A DNA stretch of 64,000 bases from Allodiplogaster sudhausi (taxonomy: Eukaryota; Nematoda; Chromadorea; Rhabditida; Diplogasteridae). The translations under genes were made by a program, and so were the position numbers. Below, one piece after another: positions 38,078 through 49,408 of the stretch (its first letter is position 1; every line of letters begins with the position of its first letter). Below the pieces are notes generated by a model. It searched no databases and was not told the origin of the DNA. It saw only the letters and a program-made list of their open reading frames with translations. The stretch is taken from contig CALZFC010000256.1 of NCBI GenBank assembly GCA_945643635.1, positions 2,662,001 to 2,726,000 of the forward strand, written 5' to 3'.

Positions 38078-41064
38078 CTATTCGGCCATAATGGCCTCCA
38101 ACTTGCGGTAGATGAGCCCTGCATCTCTTGACATGGGCTCCGGAATGCCGAGCAGATTCGCAAGAAGGGACAGCTCTTGTTTCACTTCGTGTGGGTACTC
38201 GAGGTCGAACAACCAGAAGCAAGCGAGGTAGGAGAGAAGCGCATGGGCAAGGTCTCCAGAAACCTGCAGCATGCGTATTATAAAGCAGGTAAAAAATAAA
38301 TAAAAAAGCTATGAGTATAAGAATTTTTTTTAATTTGTTAAAATTAAATTTTTTTAATTTGTTAAAATTACATTTCAACTTTTTTTTTAAACAAAACATG
38401 ACTGACGGTTACATCGACTCCCTCAAGAGCGATGATGAACTTGGCAGAGACATCACCGTATGCGACTATCACCGGCTGCCGGATGCCCTCATTCTTGAGT
38501 TGATCAAGAGCCGACGACGCAGAATGATGTGCCTAAGCAGCATAGTTTACACTCCTCTCGCTGTATCGTCTCTCTTTCTCGCTCCTTTTCACTCACAAGA
38601 TAAGAAAAAGGCAACAGGAAACTAATGTCACTTAACTTATAAGCAATAGGTAGATATTGATTGGGAATTTGAATTGTAATAAATAACGGACCAGGAAGCG
38701 ATTGTAGACGAACTTGACACGAGATGGCTTCTTCTTTTTGTCTGTATGCTCGAACAGTGCCAGCATGTTGAGTAAGAACTCGAATGTAGCGAAATCTGAG
38801 GCATACAATTATTCTCTTTTTAACAGTTCGATGAATAGTTTGGAAATACAATTGAACCTGGGTTACAAAGATAAATACTTAGTACACATGGATGCATTTT
38901 TTTCGATAACTCAAAACTTTATAAGGTTGAGAATACCGAACCATTTGTTCCAGGCGGGAAGGCGTTCGCTTCAACAAGAGATCTTCTCTTCGCTTCGGAT
39001 ATTACGCGCAGGGCACGCTGAGACATTGCCGGCGCAATCTTCTCTTGCAATCTCCGTGGAAAGTCTCCCGCGGAAGCGCACTTTGACGCGATGAAGTCAT
39101 CGACAATCTGCAAGCAAATTCAAAAGTATATTTGTCTAATGTGAATTCCAAAAATTTTGTTCTAAACTCAAGCCATAGAGCAAGAAATAACTCATGTAAG
39201 TATAGACAAATTATTTAAATGTAAAACAAAATCCGACAAATAAAAAATCACATACGTAACGGGACTGCGCGTAGAAGGAGTAACGTGTCATTGTTGCTCG
39301 CGGAGGATTGTTCTGGCAAAAGCGTATACGACAGTTTCTAAAAAAAATTATATATCGCCATTTGTGAGAGAGCTGCTACTAGTAGTAGAATTTTACATTT
39401 TAATCTAAAGACTCTCTTATATATGACAAAATGAAATATCTGTATAACTTTAAAGACTCGAGAGACAAAAACCTCTTCTGCTTAAGGAGTTCGAGGTGCT
39501 CGACAGAGCCGTGTATCAAGTTGTTAATTCGCTTAAACAAAAGGTTTTGTAATGCCTTTAATTTTCAAAATATAACAGTATCTTGTAGAGCTTTAACTGA
39601 CATTTAAATGATCGTCAGTTTCTCTCTCCTCCTCGTTATCCGAAGAAGCAAGCCACTCTCGGCTGCCTGCTTTCTTCTTGTACTCTCTGATGGGCTGTGA
39701 TAGCAAGCTTCTTTTTCCAAGAAGAGATCTGACCCGCCTAACGCGGCATTCGACAAGTCCCTTGTGGCTGTCGATGAAGGCATCCTGAAATGCTTTCTGT
39801 AGTTACATCAGAGAAAATTCAGGTAACTAGCAATGCGTTATCGAGTCTTTCAAATTTCATAATGATCTTCATTCAGTTAAAAACTGTTGTGTAGAAAAAA
39901 AGGTTGCTAACTATAGAACAGTTGGGGTATCCTGCGAATAGATGCGTAACGAAGCTCCGCGTCTCTTTCGGGGATGGTTTTTCTCTGCTAAAAAAGTGCG
40001 GTAAAATATCAGTTGTTCAAGAGTTGAAAACTAGCGTGTCAGCGTATGTCAGCAGAAAGTCGGCGATCCTTCTCGTAAGCAGGCAGCGGCCAACCCTGTC
40101 GTCCGAAATGTCATACGACGGGTCATCTTGTAGCCTCTTGAGGAATGGAGCTCCTTGCTTGCCAACCAATAACTTCTCAAAGCTGCATTTCAAAAGGCGC
40201 TGGTTCAGACGATGGTAGAAGGGGTCTTAAACGCATACGTTTACTTGTTTAAAAGGAAAATTAATTAGAAATCTGCTTGCGCCGAGTTTTGCTTGCATAC
40301 TAAAGGATACAACAGACAAAAGTGCAGTTTACTAAACAGAAATTTAAAGGCCTGCCTGTGTACATCGTCCGATCTGGAACTGCCGAGGGAGTTCTGACCA
40401 ACGGTGACTCCGAGCGAACTTGAGGTGTCGAGGGATGAGAAATCGCTAAGTAAATTAAATGAATTACTAGCTGCGCTTACAATCTGAGTATGATTTACCT
40501 CCAAGCTCTTCAAGATCGCGATCTTTGTCGACTTCTCTCTCACAAGGGTTAGCATCTTCAACATCAACTGAAAATTCATGAATCTAAGATATGAGCATTC
40601 ATTTTAGTATAACCTTGCTCCGCTCGAGTATCATCAGGAAAAACTGCGTTTTTCTCCCACGAGAGCGCAGTCGGATTGGTTGGCGAAAGGGACTCATTTT
40701 TTGCCAGGAATGTGGAAGAAATCGAGAGGGATAGCTCCTGGCTGTTCATCGTAGTCGAAGTTGCCGGACTCTGAGAAGTGATCCACGTAAAAATATACTC
40801 ATTTAGAGAGATAGGCAATCGGTAAACCTCGAGTAAGCTTCCTGTTGCTATGTAATGTGCGTGTGGCGCCGCAACAACTTGAGAGGGGTGAACGTCTATC
40901 ATACGCTGAGGAGTGTTGAGCTGCAGCCTGACATTTGTCAGAGGGGAGCCAGTCCGTGTACTCACATATTGCTTGACTTGTGCAATGGTCTCGAAGTAGC
41001 AGTCCTCTTCGCCCAAACACTCGGGCTCAGGAGCACCCGCTTCCAACAGAATGGTTAGACGCAT
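38078..41064 (-). CDS. SAMD3-like second gene of the CACTA element
   Basis: First exon from Met at 41064 (MRLTILLEAGAPEPECLGEE), with the N-terminal fold LTNVRLQLNTPQRMIDV and a donor after SLLE at about 40829. Then about 40617-40771 (SPATSTTMNSQELSLSISST), about 40500-40569, about 40355-40446, about 40030-40208 (RLLKCSFEKLLVGKQGAPFL), about 39607-39790, about 39475-39540, about 39260-39340, about 38935-39110 (QIVDDFIASKCASAGDFPRR), about 38690-38800 (FEFLLNMLALFEHTDKKKKP), about 38405-38525 (QPVIVAYGDVSAKFIIALEG) and 38078-38262 (GDLAHALLSYLACFWLFDLE then YPHEVKQELSLLANLLGIP). The last three blocks match the C-terminal region of SAMD3-like proteins of cnidarians and fishes (a V-V-G-x...LEG...HALDLLFKxYxVFNxxYP pattern). 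No SAM domain is visible. Its place inside the element and on the transposase's strand suggests an accessory transposition protein (inference). Exon edges approximate. Confidence 0.6.
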
Positions 41065-41215
41065 TGGGTCTAACGCTAAAGATCACACTAACTAGGAAAT
41101 AAATCATGCAAATGATCACATATTCGTGAGCCGTCGTAAATAACGGGATAAATTGAAATATTGATCTTCAGATCAAAGTATTTGTTTATTGCTAAGAGAA
41201 AATAACGAAAATATT

Positions 41216-44200
41216 CTAGCAGTGGCAGAGGGCGTGTCTTGGCATGAAAGCGGTCTCATTTCCCTCGGGGTAGCCGTCAAGAGGCAGTGGATCAAAAAGT
41301 TCCTTGAAAAAGACAGTTGTGATCGCTCCAGATGCGGTGAAGAAGCAACATTGTCTGCTGTCATCAAATCGAGCGGGATGTCCGATCTTTGCAACGATCT
41401 TCCATGTTTGTTCCGTGAATGCGAAGCAATCGATCTGGGCAGGAACAAAGCTGCTACTCTTGTTCAGCAAAACGATGTCTCCCGACTTGTAGAGTGTCCC
41501 GTGATGCTGGAGTAGGAGAGTGCACTTCACCCGTCGTTCCTTCAGAACTGCCCGTGCGAGCGCTGACACTTGATGTTGCTCGATTCCTTTTCCGGGAACG
41601 AATTCCACCTCCTTCTGAAGACGTAGTGCCCAAAGAGTGCGCTGGATGTGAGTTGCGAACGTGCACGGCAGACACGTGAAGTTCCTTGTAATGTAGGACC
41701 GTCGCTTGACGTACGCATTCAGTTGCTCGAATTGCAGAGTACTCAGTTGTCCAACTGGCCCTAGAGAACGAATCGCAGCTGCATAGTGCAGCAACGCGTG
41801 CGTCTTGTAGATGGGCCTGGACGAATGGGCTGCAGCTGCGCGAGAGGGCGGAATGTCCAGAGGGACAACTCGCCAAGCAAGAGACACGTATTCCTCGGCC
41901 GTAGAACGTACCAAATCAATGTCGCCAGATGTCAACTCGAATGAGCAGAGAAGGCGACTCAACTCGGAAAAGCGCTGGAACAGAAGCCGGATCTCAGGTT
42001 CCGCAACCATTACGTCCAACGGGAAGAGAAATGGGACGAGCCGAATGAGAAATGCTGTGTCGGCTGCCTTTTGCCCGGACACAGGGTCACCTTGCGAAAC
42101 ATCGGCCGGGATTGGGTTGATTGTGCAGCTGCTGTCGACTCGCCCAGTAGCAAAGGCACATAACTTATCGTTGATATCCTTGAGCGGAAGTCCATTCCGA
42201 ATGATGGCCCGAATGACCACTCCTAGAAGACGGCAGCTCTCGCCCTCGTACAAGTCGTGGGCGATATCACAGTAGGCATCCTCCGACACGTGGTATCCCG
42301 TAATGCCGTTGAGTGGCGAATCCCCCATCACGCCAAAAGCAGGAGGGCCGTTCGCTTGATACCTTAAGTTATCGCTTAAATTCATCCTATCTCCGATCAA
42401 CGACAAAGGAACCGACCACGCCAAAGTCCGTAATTGGCAGTCCTTCTCTAGGTGAACGGCTCCAAAGTCGCGGTAGTTGGTCAAGCAGTGACGGCAAGGG
42501 AAACCTCCGGAAAAGCACGTCTGCATCTGGCGGACTTGGTTTAGTGCCAGGTTATCACCAAGAACCGAGTGCAGCCAAGGGTAGACGACAACGCTTCGCC
42601 CTCTCCACGACACCATGATTCCGTTTTCGTAGAGTACGTTCAACTCTACCTAAGAAGTTAAACTAATTGTTGATCTTTATTTACAACTTTTACGCTTTTT
42701 TAAAAATTTTACTTCAAATATATTACGGCACCTTGAAGCTTTCTAGAAGAGGCTTGTAGCCATAAGCCTTGTGATCAGACCCGTACGATGTCGCGTAGAG
42801 AAACCTAAAGCATTTACTTGAAGAACTGCTTTTTTTATTTTAGCATTTTGACACTTACTTCCATTTATGTAGACACGAAGCATGCCGTCTCAGTCCGGAA
42901 AAAGTGAAGAACATCATGGTTTGAGAGTGGATAGACGACGCCTTTCGTAGACCACTTCCAGGGCAAACGTCATCGAGGTATACCACAATCGGAAGTAGTG
43001 GTTTCTTCGTTCTGGAGGTAGCGTCACGAAACCGTTGCCCGTCCAGTGGAGACAGGAAATTCCCCCTTCCGAATGGCTCCATTTCTAACACCTGAAAAGC
43101 ATACAGATTCTATATACTTCAATGTAACACAAAATAGCGATAAACCTGTTGAAATTCCACGTTCCGAAAGGCCGCTTCTATCGAATCCTTCAGTGGGACA
43201 ATGTAGAACTTGCACGGTCGATCGACACGACTCTGCTTCCCATCCAAGTCGCGTACGGGGACAGTCATCGTCCCCATTTGTCGAGGCAAAGGTTCAATGT
43301 AGTCCTGTTCTTGTCGAAGCGCAGCCTTCCTTCTGTATGATGTAGCAACGGTGTTCAGTGTCGCCATAAACTGATCGAAATGGGAGTCGTTCATGGCTCG
43401 AACGTTCTTAGCGATACGGCGAATCAGATCCACCATTTTATCCGTTTCCGACTCTGTTATTCCAATTCGGCTTGTGGAGGTGAGGATCTCGGCTCTAATC
43501 GTTTCGCAGAAGTTGGTCGAATCATCAGCTTCGAGCGCTTCCGAGTCGTCATTCTCATCGTCCTCCTCCTCCAGCTCAGTTGCAGATATGTCGCCGTCCA
43601 ACTCCTCAACATCCTCTTGAAGAGACGAGGCATCCATGTTGCCATTGTCAGCAACATCCACATCCATTGCACCATCGCTATCGCTGCTGTCGGAATAAAG
43701 ACCCCTCATCAGAGCAGGATCTGAAGAGAAGACTTGCGATGTTCAATAGTGAGGTACTGTTATTACTTGTTTAAATTACTACTCACGTTGTTGGCTCAAG
43801 TGAACCCGCCATGCTTGAAATCGTCCGAACTCAGATGAGCAAAAGCGGCAGTGATATTGATTTTCTCCAAGGTGTGACTGTTGACAATGCCGTTTTAAGT
43901 GGGCCAATGTAGGAAGCTCCTCCTCGCAGACGTCCGCTGGACAACGCATCGTTAAGATTCTAAACTGTAATTTGTTGTTTTCCTTTTTCATTAGATATTA
44001 ACATTCAATGTTATCTTTCTATGTGCTCTTTCTTTCTATAGTTCTTGCAGCCTTGTATTCCTTTTTTCGTCTAAAACTTTCTTCCATAACTATATTGTTT
44101 TCTCTTAATAATGAATTTTTTTTCTGTATGAATATTCTTAAGCATATAACATGCTTAACAAATATTGGATATTGTAACGTAATTAAAAACCAACTTTGTA

Positions 44201-46484
44201 ACAGAAAAATACAAATCACACGTTTGCATTTGTGCAATTCGTTAATTCTCAATTCGTTGTAACCAGTGGGTTGTGTTACAGTAGTTCATAGTAAACAAAA
44301 GAGTTGCCCAGAAAAAAATACTTTGTAAAAACTTTCAAATAACACTCTTACAATGGAGCGATTCGCTTATTTTCAATCAGTTGTAACTACTGGTTGGGTT
44401 ACGGTAGTTTATAGTAAACATAAAGGTGCCCAGAAAAATCCACTCAAAAAACTTACTCTTTTGAATAGGAACGCAATCGCTTATTCTCAATTACTTCAAG
44501 GAATTTACTTGCACAGACACATACAGAACAGATTGGGATACGGTACCTTTAAGAAATTAAACTTGTCCAGAAATTTATCACTTTCCATTTAAAATAAATC
44601 ATTGGTACGGATTCGCGAATTAATTCGCTCAAATTTCGTAAGGTTACGGTTCTGGGCAACTCTCCTGAAAATCAAGAACAGTTTCCCAGAAATGGGAGAA
44701 AATAAATACCTTTGAATATAATTTAAAAGTCAAAAGATATAAGCTTACATTCTCTAAACTTAGCGTAACTTCGCTAATCAATAGCAACTACAGCTTCGAT
44801 AATTGTAATTGTAAGTCACATAAAGCACTTACAAAAGCATCTCAAGGTTTCAAGTAACTTTTCACTTGCACCAACAGTATTCCAATACTCGATAAGTTTA
44901 AGGACGAGAGTACGGTATGTTAAATATTTAAAAAAAATAAGTTAAATCATATCCCACCTTGCTGCAAATGTCGCACCGGAACGGCTTCCGATCAGTGTGG
45001 TTGACGGCGTGTTGTTGGAGACCTGGAAAAAACTTACATTTGGAAATATTTCAGTTCAGAATATACAATGGTAATCCTGTATAAAATGTTGAGCAAAAAA
45101 GAAGCATTAATTATTCGTCGTACCAAAATTTATTTTCTTTTTTTAAAATATACACATCGAGTTGGGTTACGGTACTTCTTAGAAAAGAAAAGAAAGAAAC
45201 AAGAAAAGAACAGTTTCGCTTATTTTAAATAAGTTATACAGAGCTGGTTTGATTACGGTTTTTTTTCTGGAAAACAAAAGAAACTTGCCCAGAAATTGAA
45301 TTAACTACATAACCGATAGGGTATAAAAAGGTATTGTCGATTTCACAGAATAATTCCTAATTTTGGGCATCATCCTGAGGGACAGATGGGCAGAAACAGC
45401 TAACAAACCTTGCTAATATTTAGGATCATCGACAGTGGCTTCTATTCCCTGATAATAACAACTACAAATTTCTAACCACGTTACCCTAGAATTGAAGACT
45501 AGACAATGTATATAAACATAACGAACCTTCGCAAGTCTGCGGCAGCTTCAGATGGCAGAAGCGCGGTCTGCGCGGAGATGCGATGTCTTCCAGCTCCGGT
45601 AGGAAGTCAGGGGAAGAGTGCGTACCGATTTTCTAAACAACGCATTATTTATATTTAAAATCTTTTGAATTGTATTATCCTGCTTTCAAAGTTAAGAAAA
45701 ATAATAAACGTGGAATAGGTAATAACAAATGAACAAGGAAAAAAAATGTTCGGAACAAACTTTTCAATGTGTGGGAAAATGAGTTTTTTGTACTCTTAAA
45801 GAACAATAAACGAACGAAACTTATTTAAAAGTCAAAGTTGTTAGACGAGTCTGAAAAGTTATCGTACCTGGACAAAAATGCAGCAGCTTAAGCGTTGAAG
45901 CTGCGCGGTGCGCGGTTGTTGGGTGGATTGGGCAAGAGAAATACTGAAAATATAAAATTGCTGAAATAAGTATACGAATTTCAACATGAAATATAAACGA
46001 TAGTTAATGTACCAATAAAGAGAAAACACATTAAATATTTAAATTCGTTGGGAAGAATGGCAGCATCAATTAACAGATGTATCAACTTATGAAGAAAAGA
46101 ATTAAAAGCAAACCACGCTCGGATGTCGAAAGAATTTGATCTTGCTGCGCGCGCCGACACGCTGTCTAGTTCCAGCAATCGCAGACAAGAAGGGCTAGCC
46201 TGATAATAAAAGAACAACGTTGCATATTCAGCATATTTAATAATGTTAATTTTATCACTCATTCGTGAGAAAAGAAGACAAAAGTGCTAACAATAAGGGA
46301 ATAAAAACTGCAATAGAAACTTGCAAGAATAACCATTAACAAATCAGCTTTTTCATATCAATAGCGGGATGAATGAGTTAAACTTTTCAATTACTTACTA
46401 TTAGAAGTTGAGTCTCCAGTTGTTGATCGAGAGCACAAAGAGCAGCTTGGCTAACTACGCGGCCCGGGGACTCTCGCTTTCTAA
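41216..46484 (-). CDS. CACTA/EnSpm (Tnp2-like) DDE transposase with N-terminal C2H2 fingers
   Basis: Catalyses cut-and-paste transposition of the surrounding element. Probable exons: about 46405-46484, about 46096-46200, about 45850-45935, about 45535-45635, about 44957-45022 (HTDRKPFRCDICSK), about 43785-43945 (C2H2: CPADVCEEELPTLAHLKRHC; YHCRFCSSEFGRFQAWRVHL), about 43146-43720 (acidic linker, then PLPRQMGTMTVPVRDLDG), about 42860-43090 (VVYLDDVCPGSGLRKASSIH), about 42731-42806 (SYGSDHKAYGYKPLLESF) and 41216-42650. The final open frame shows the family landmarks in order: LGDNLALNQVRQMQTCFSGG and CRHCLTNY, YHVSEDAYCDIAHDLYEGES, KTHALLHYAAAIRSLGPVG, then LQFEQLNAYVKRRSYITRN. The Asp pair in YLDDV, Asp in YCDIAHDLYEG and Glu in LQFEQ are candidate catalytic acids. 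The stop lies at 41216-41218. The most N-terminal exons are least certain and could be a separate gene. Confidence 0.82.
44256..45300. repeat. Degenerate dispersed repeats in transposase introns
   Basis: A roughly 60-base unit resembling GTTGGGTTACGGTAGTTTAT...AACAAAAGAGTTGCCCAGAAA recurs, diverged, at about 44262, 44385, 45155 and 45240 within otherwise long non-coding introns of the element. Confidence 0.55.
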
Positions 46485-46675
46485 CTGAAACAAAAGAGCA
46501 GAATCGCTACGCTTACACGTTATAAATGTCATATCAAAAAGCGATTCAATATTACAAACATGAAATAAAAAAAGGATAAGTTTTAAGTGTTTGTTAACCC
46601 GAGATTTTCTTCCGAAAATTAAACGTTCCGTTCAAATGATGATTCCGAATATTTTTTTAAACATGGTCGAAAGTG

Positions 46676-46836
46676 GTACAATGTCACATTTTCTGTTCTC
46701 GCATCGCCTCGTCCCTCCTTGCCACCAAAATGTGACATCCGTTGTCACAATTCTCTTCGGCGGCCGCTTGCGTGTCACATTTTTGGTCACAATTTTGGAT
46801 GGAACATTAATTGTGCGTCACATTTTTTTCTGTGTG
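46676..46836. repeat. Right subterminal TGTGACA/TGTCACA repeat cluster
   Basis: About seven copies of the same motif (AATGTCACATTT, AATGTGACATCCGTTGTCAC, GTGTCACATTTTTGGTCAC, GCGTCACATTT), ending in the element's inverted terminal repeat. Confidence 0.88.
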
Positions 46837-47116
46837 AAGAGAGAGAGAGAGAATGAAATAGGAAAGATTGAATGGGATATTTCTTCAGAAATCTAATTTG
46901 ATCTGCGAACCACTGAAGTAAATACTGTCCACAGAGTACAGTTCTCTAACATAATTGAGTTGAAGTTATGAGTAAAACAAGAAATTATTAGAGTGAGGAG
47001 ACAAGTGTGGCGAGGGGACGTACAGAGTAACGGATTGAAGAAGCAGAATGAAAGAGAACCGAGGTAGAGAGAGACAGATAGACATGGAGAGTTAGACAAA
47101 GAGAGAGAGAGAGAGT

Positions 47117-47165
<49 letters not shown>

Positions 47166-47195
47166 GGACATGTCCTAGTCTGTCCTATTTTACCA
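46837..47195. other. Spacer right of the CACTA element
   Basis: Begins with a GA run immediately at the transposon border and ends with (GA)n at 47097-47163. No exon was seen. The conserved promoter block of the first DUF148 gene follows. Confidence 0.5.
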
Positions 47196-47259
47196 TCTAA
47201 TTGGCCATAGAACGGCGACGGATTTGGAGAGGATGAGATTGTGAACATAATCGCACATT

Positions 47260-47298
<39 letters not shown>

Positions 47299-47378
47299 GA
47301 GAGAGAAAGATAGAGAAAGAGTGAGAAAGAGATAGAAAGATAGAGATAGAGTGAGAGAGAGAAAGATAGAGATAGAGT

Positions 47379-47432
<54 letters not shown>

Positions 47433-47575
47433 GAAAGATAGAGATAGAGTGAGAGAGAGCGAGAGAGAGAAAGATAGAGATAGAGTGAGAGAGAGAAAGA
47501 TAGAGATAGAGAGAGAGAGAGAGAGTGAGAGTGAAAGAACCGACGACTTCAAGTACTATGCAACTGGTATAAAAG
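47196..47575 (+). promoter_or_regulatory. Promoter of DUF148 gene 1: conserved block, GA expansion, TATA box
   Basis: The block TCTAATTGGC...AGAACGGCGACGGATTT...GAGATT (47196-47245) is shared with the promoter of DUF148 gene 2 (52021-52070). A TATA box (GGTATAAAAG) lies at 47566-47575, about 205 bases before the ATG. Between them sits about 270 bases of GA-rich minisatellite (47263-47535) that is missing from gene 2. Confidence 0.65.
47263..47535. repeat. GA minisatellite inside the DUF148 gene 1 promoter
   Basis: (GA)n interspersed with a repeated AAAGATAGAGATAGAGTGAG unit. It separates the conserved upstream block from the TATA box. Confidence 0.9.
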
Positions 47576-47780
47576 ATGAGATCATTGGCAGTCCATAATT
47601 CATCCCCACATCCCTTGCTTTTATTGGACTTCGCGTTCCCTCAATATTAAACCGAATTTTCGAGAACTAAATTGTAAATTATTTATTAATTCGCCTAGAA
47701 AGCATACGTTTAATGACTGGGTTGTGAAGGAAAATTGACAACTAATTTATGGGAGAATTATTAAGATAATTTTTTAAAGT

Positions 47781-47853
47781 ATGCAATTCATCGTCGTCCT
47801 CGCCGTGTGCTTTGCCGCCGCCATCACCGCGCCTGTTGAGATGGGCATTCAGG

Positions 47854-47897
<44 letters not shown>

Positions 47898-47978
47898 CTG
47901 TCTCTCGGTCTCTCTCTCTCAGTCTCTCTCTATTTCTCTCTCAACCACTCTATCTCTTGCTCTCACCCTCTCTCCTAC

Positions 47979-48020
<42 letters not shown>

Positions 48021-49151
48021 TCTCTCCCGGTCTTTCTCTCTTTTTTTCTCCAGCTGTCTCGATTTCACTTACTGGTTTCTTTTTAAACTCTTTATGCATC
48101 CTACATATATTTAAAAAAAATTATACAACTTATTGTTAGTAGTAAAAGGATGCAGATACATTAATTTATCTTCCAAAAGTTGACAACTGAGACGACTTAT
48201 GGTTAGATGGAAGAGATTTGTACTAATCCTGGCAGATCGAAGGAAAGGCCAACGCCCAGCTTGGCGGGCCGCTGAAGGCTGCCCTCGCTGCGGGCATCTC
48301 GGCCGACTTCCTCAAGCAGGTAAAGGACATCTTCAACGACGAGAACACCAGCTGCGCCCAGAAGAAGCAGACCATCGAGGCACTCATCCAGAAGCAGCCC
48401 GCTGACGAGCAGGTCAGGGAACGGGTAGCAACCCATGGGATTGGGTTAGGTGGGGGTTGGGAGAGACCAATCGGCCAAAATACATAATTTAAAATTGGCG
48501 ACGAAAAATCGATAATCGAATTTTTCGATTGTCGATGAATAGAAATATAAAAAAAGATTGCCCGGTTGCAGGTGAAGATCAGGGAATTCGAGAAGAAAAT
48601 TGAGGGCATGAAAGCAGCCATGGAAGCAGAGGTTGGTTTCTGCAAAGAACTTTATGTACAACAAATACAATTGTTTCATTGCTGGCTTACATTCATTCAT
48701 TAAACAGGTTTGATAGCAATTAAAAACAGAAATTTAAAAAAGGATATTTTTAGTGTAAAGCACATCCATGAAATTTACAAACCGAATTTAAAAAAAAATT
48801 AGTTATATTTTTGGTGAAATAATTAGCTTGACTGATGACCATAATACTTTCGCGCACTTCAGATGAAGTCTGAGATCGCCAAGCTTTCTTCAAGCGCTCA
48901 GGGGACGGCTAATGACATTCTCGCCATCATGACCAATGAGAACAACACCCCCGCACAAATCAGGGAGCAGGTCTCTTATTATCTCTCTCTCTCTCTCTCA
49001 TGTATCTCTCTAATTATTTCTCTCACTCTGTTTCTCTTTCTATCTATCTCTCTCTCTCTCTTTCTTTCTTATCCTCTCCCTGTATCTCTCTCCCCCCTCT
49101 CACTGTCTCCTGTGCTGTCTCTCGGTATCTGCCTTTCTGTCCTTCTATGTC

Positions 49152-49210
<59 letters not shown>

Positions 49211-49408
49211 GGCAACTAGTTAAGGGTTTTAATTTTCAAATGAAAAGCATCAATTTTCAAAATTATTTAGGTGAAAGCGAAACTCGCGAGCGCGCCGTTG
49301 GAGGCGCAGAACGAGCTGAAGGCCGTCCGTGAGAACATGCACAAGAATCTGGCCAAGTTGGCCGTCGAAGCTGAAGCCGAGGGCTCCGCAGGCGCAGAGA
49401 CTGCCTGA
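47781..49408 (+). CDS. SXP/RAL-2-like (DUF148) secreted protein, gene 1
   Basis: Five exons join exactly: 47781-47852, 48236-48412, 48572-48631, 48863-48970, 49271-49408, giving 184 residues. Exon 1 encodes a signal peptide (MQFIVVLAVCFAAAITAP). The rest is helical and charged: FLKQVKDIFNDENTSCAQKK, REFEKKIEGMKAAMEAE, ILAIMTNENNTPAQIREQ, and an Ala/Glu-rich tail. The doubled pattern of a helix, an (N/D)EN-T-x-x-(Q/K) turn and another helix is that of the DUF148 domain of nematode SXP/RAL-2 proteins: secreted, often immunogenic in parasites, biochemical role unknown. Exon phases and boundary residues match the two paralogues in this window. Introns 1 and 4 contain long CT tracts (about 47857-48035 and 48980-49212). 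Confidence 0.8.

Larger units (their letters stand above)
37302..46836 (-). mobile_element. CACTA/EnSpm-type DNA transposon, about 9.5 kb, apparently with both ends
   Basis: The left end (37302) reads CACACAGAAAACGATGTGAC. The right end, read on the minus strand from 46836, reads CACACAGAAAAAAATGTGAC: an imperfect inverted repeat of about 22 bases starting with CAC. A 2-bp AA lies on each side (37300-37301 and 46837-46838), a plausible target duplication. Both ends carry clusters of subterminal TGTGACA/TGTCACA motifs, typical transposase-binding architecture for CACTA elements. Between them lie two multi-exon minus-strand genes: a zinc-finger plus DDE transposase (41.2-46.5 kb) and a SAMD3-like gene (38.1-41.1 kb). 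The transposase's last exon is one 1.4 kb open frame, so the copy may be young. The 2-bp duplication alone is weak evidence; the combination is strong. Confidence 0.85.

Noticed and set aside
40576..41064. A single 162-residue minus-strand protein
   Set aside because: Donor/acceptor signals (after SLLE and before SPATS) and loss of conservation in between show that it spans an intron; only the first part and the SPATS part are exonic.
41811..42275. 154-residue plus-strand frame opposite the transposase
   Set aside because: Antisense shadow of the well-supported transposase exon, with no family resemblance.
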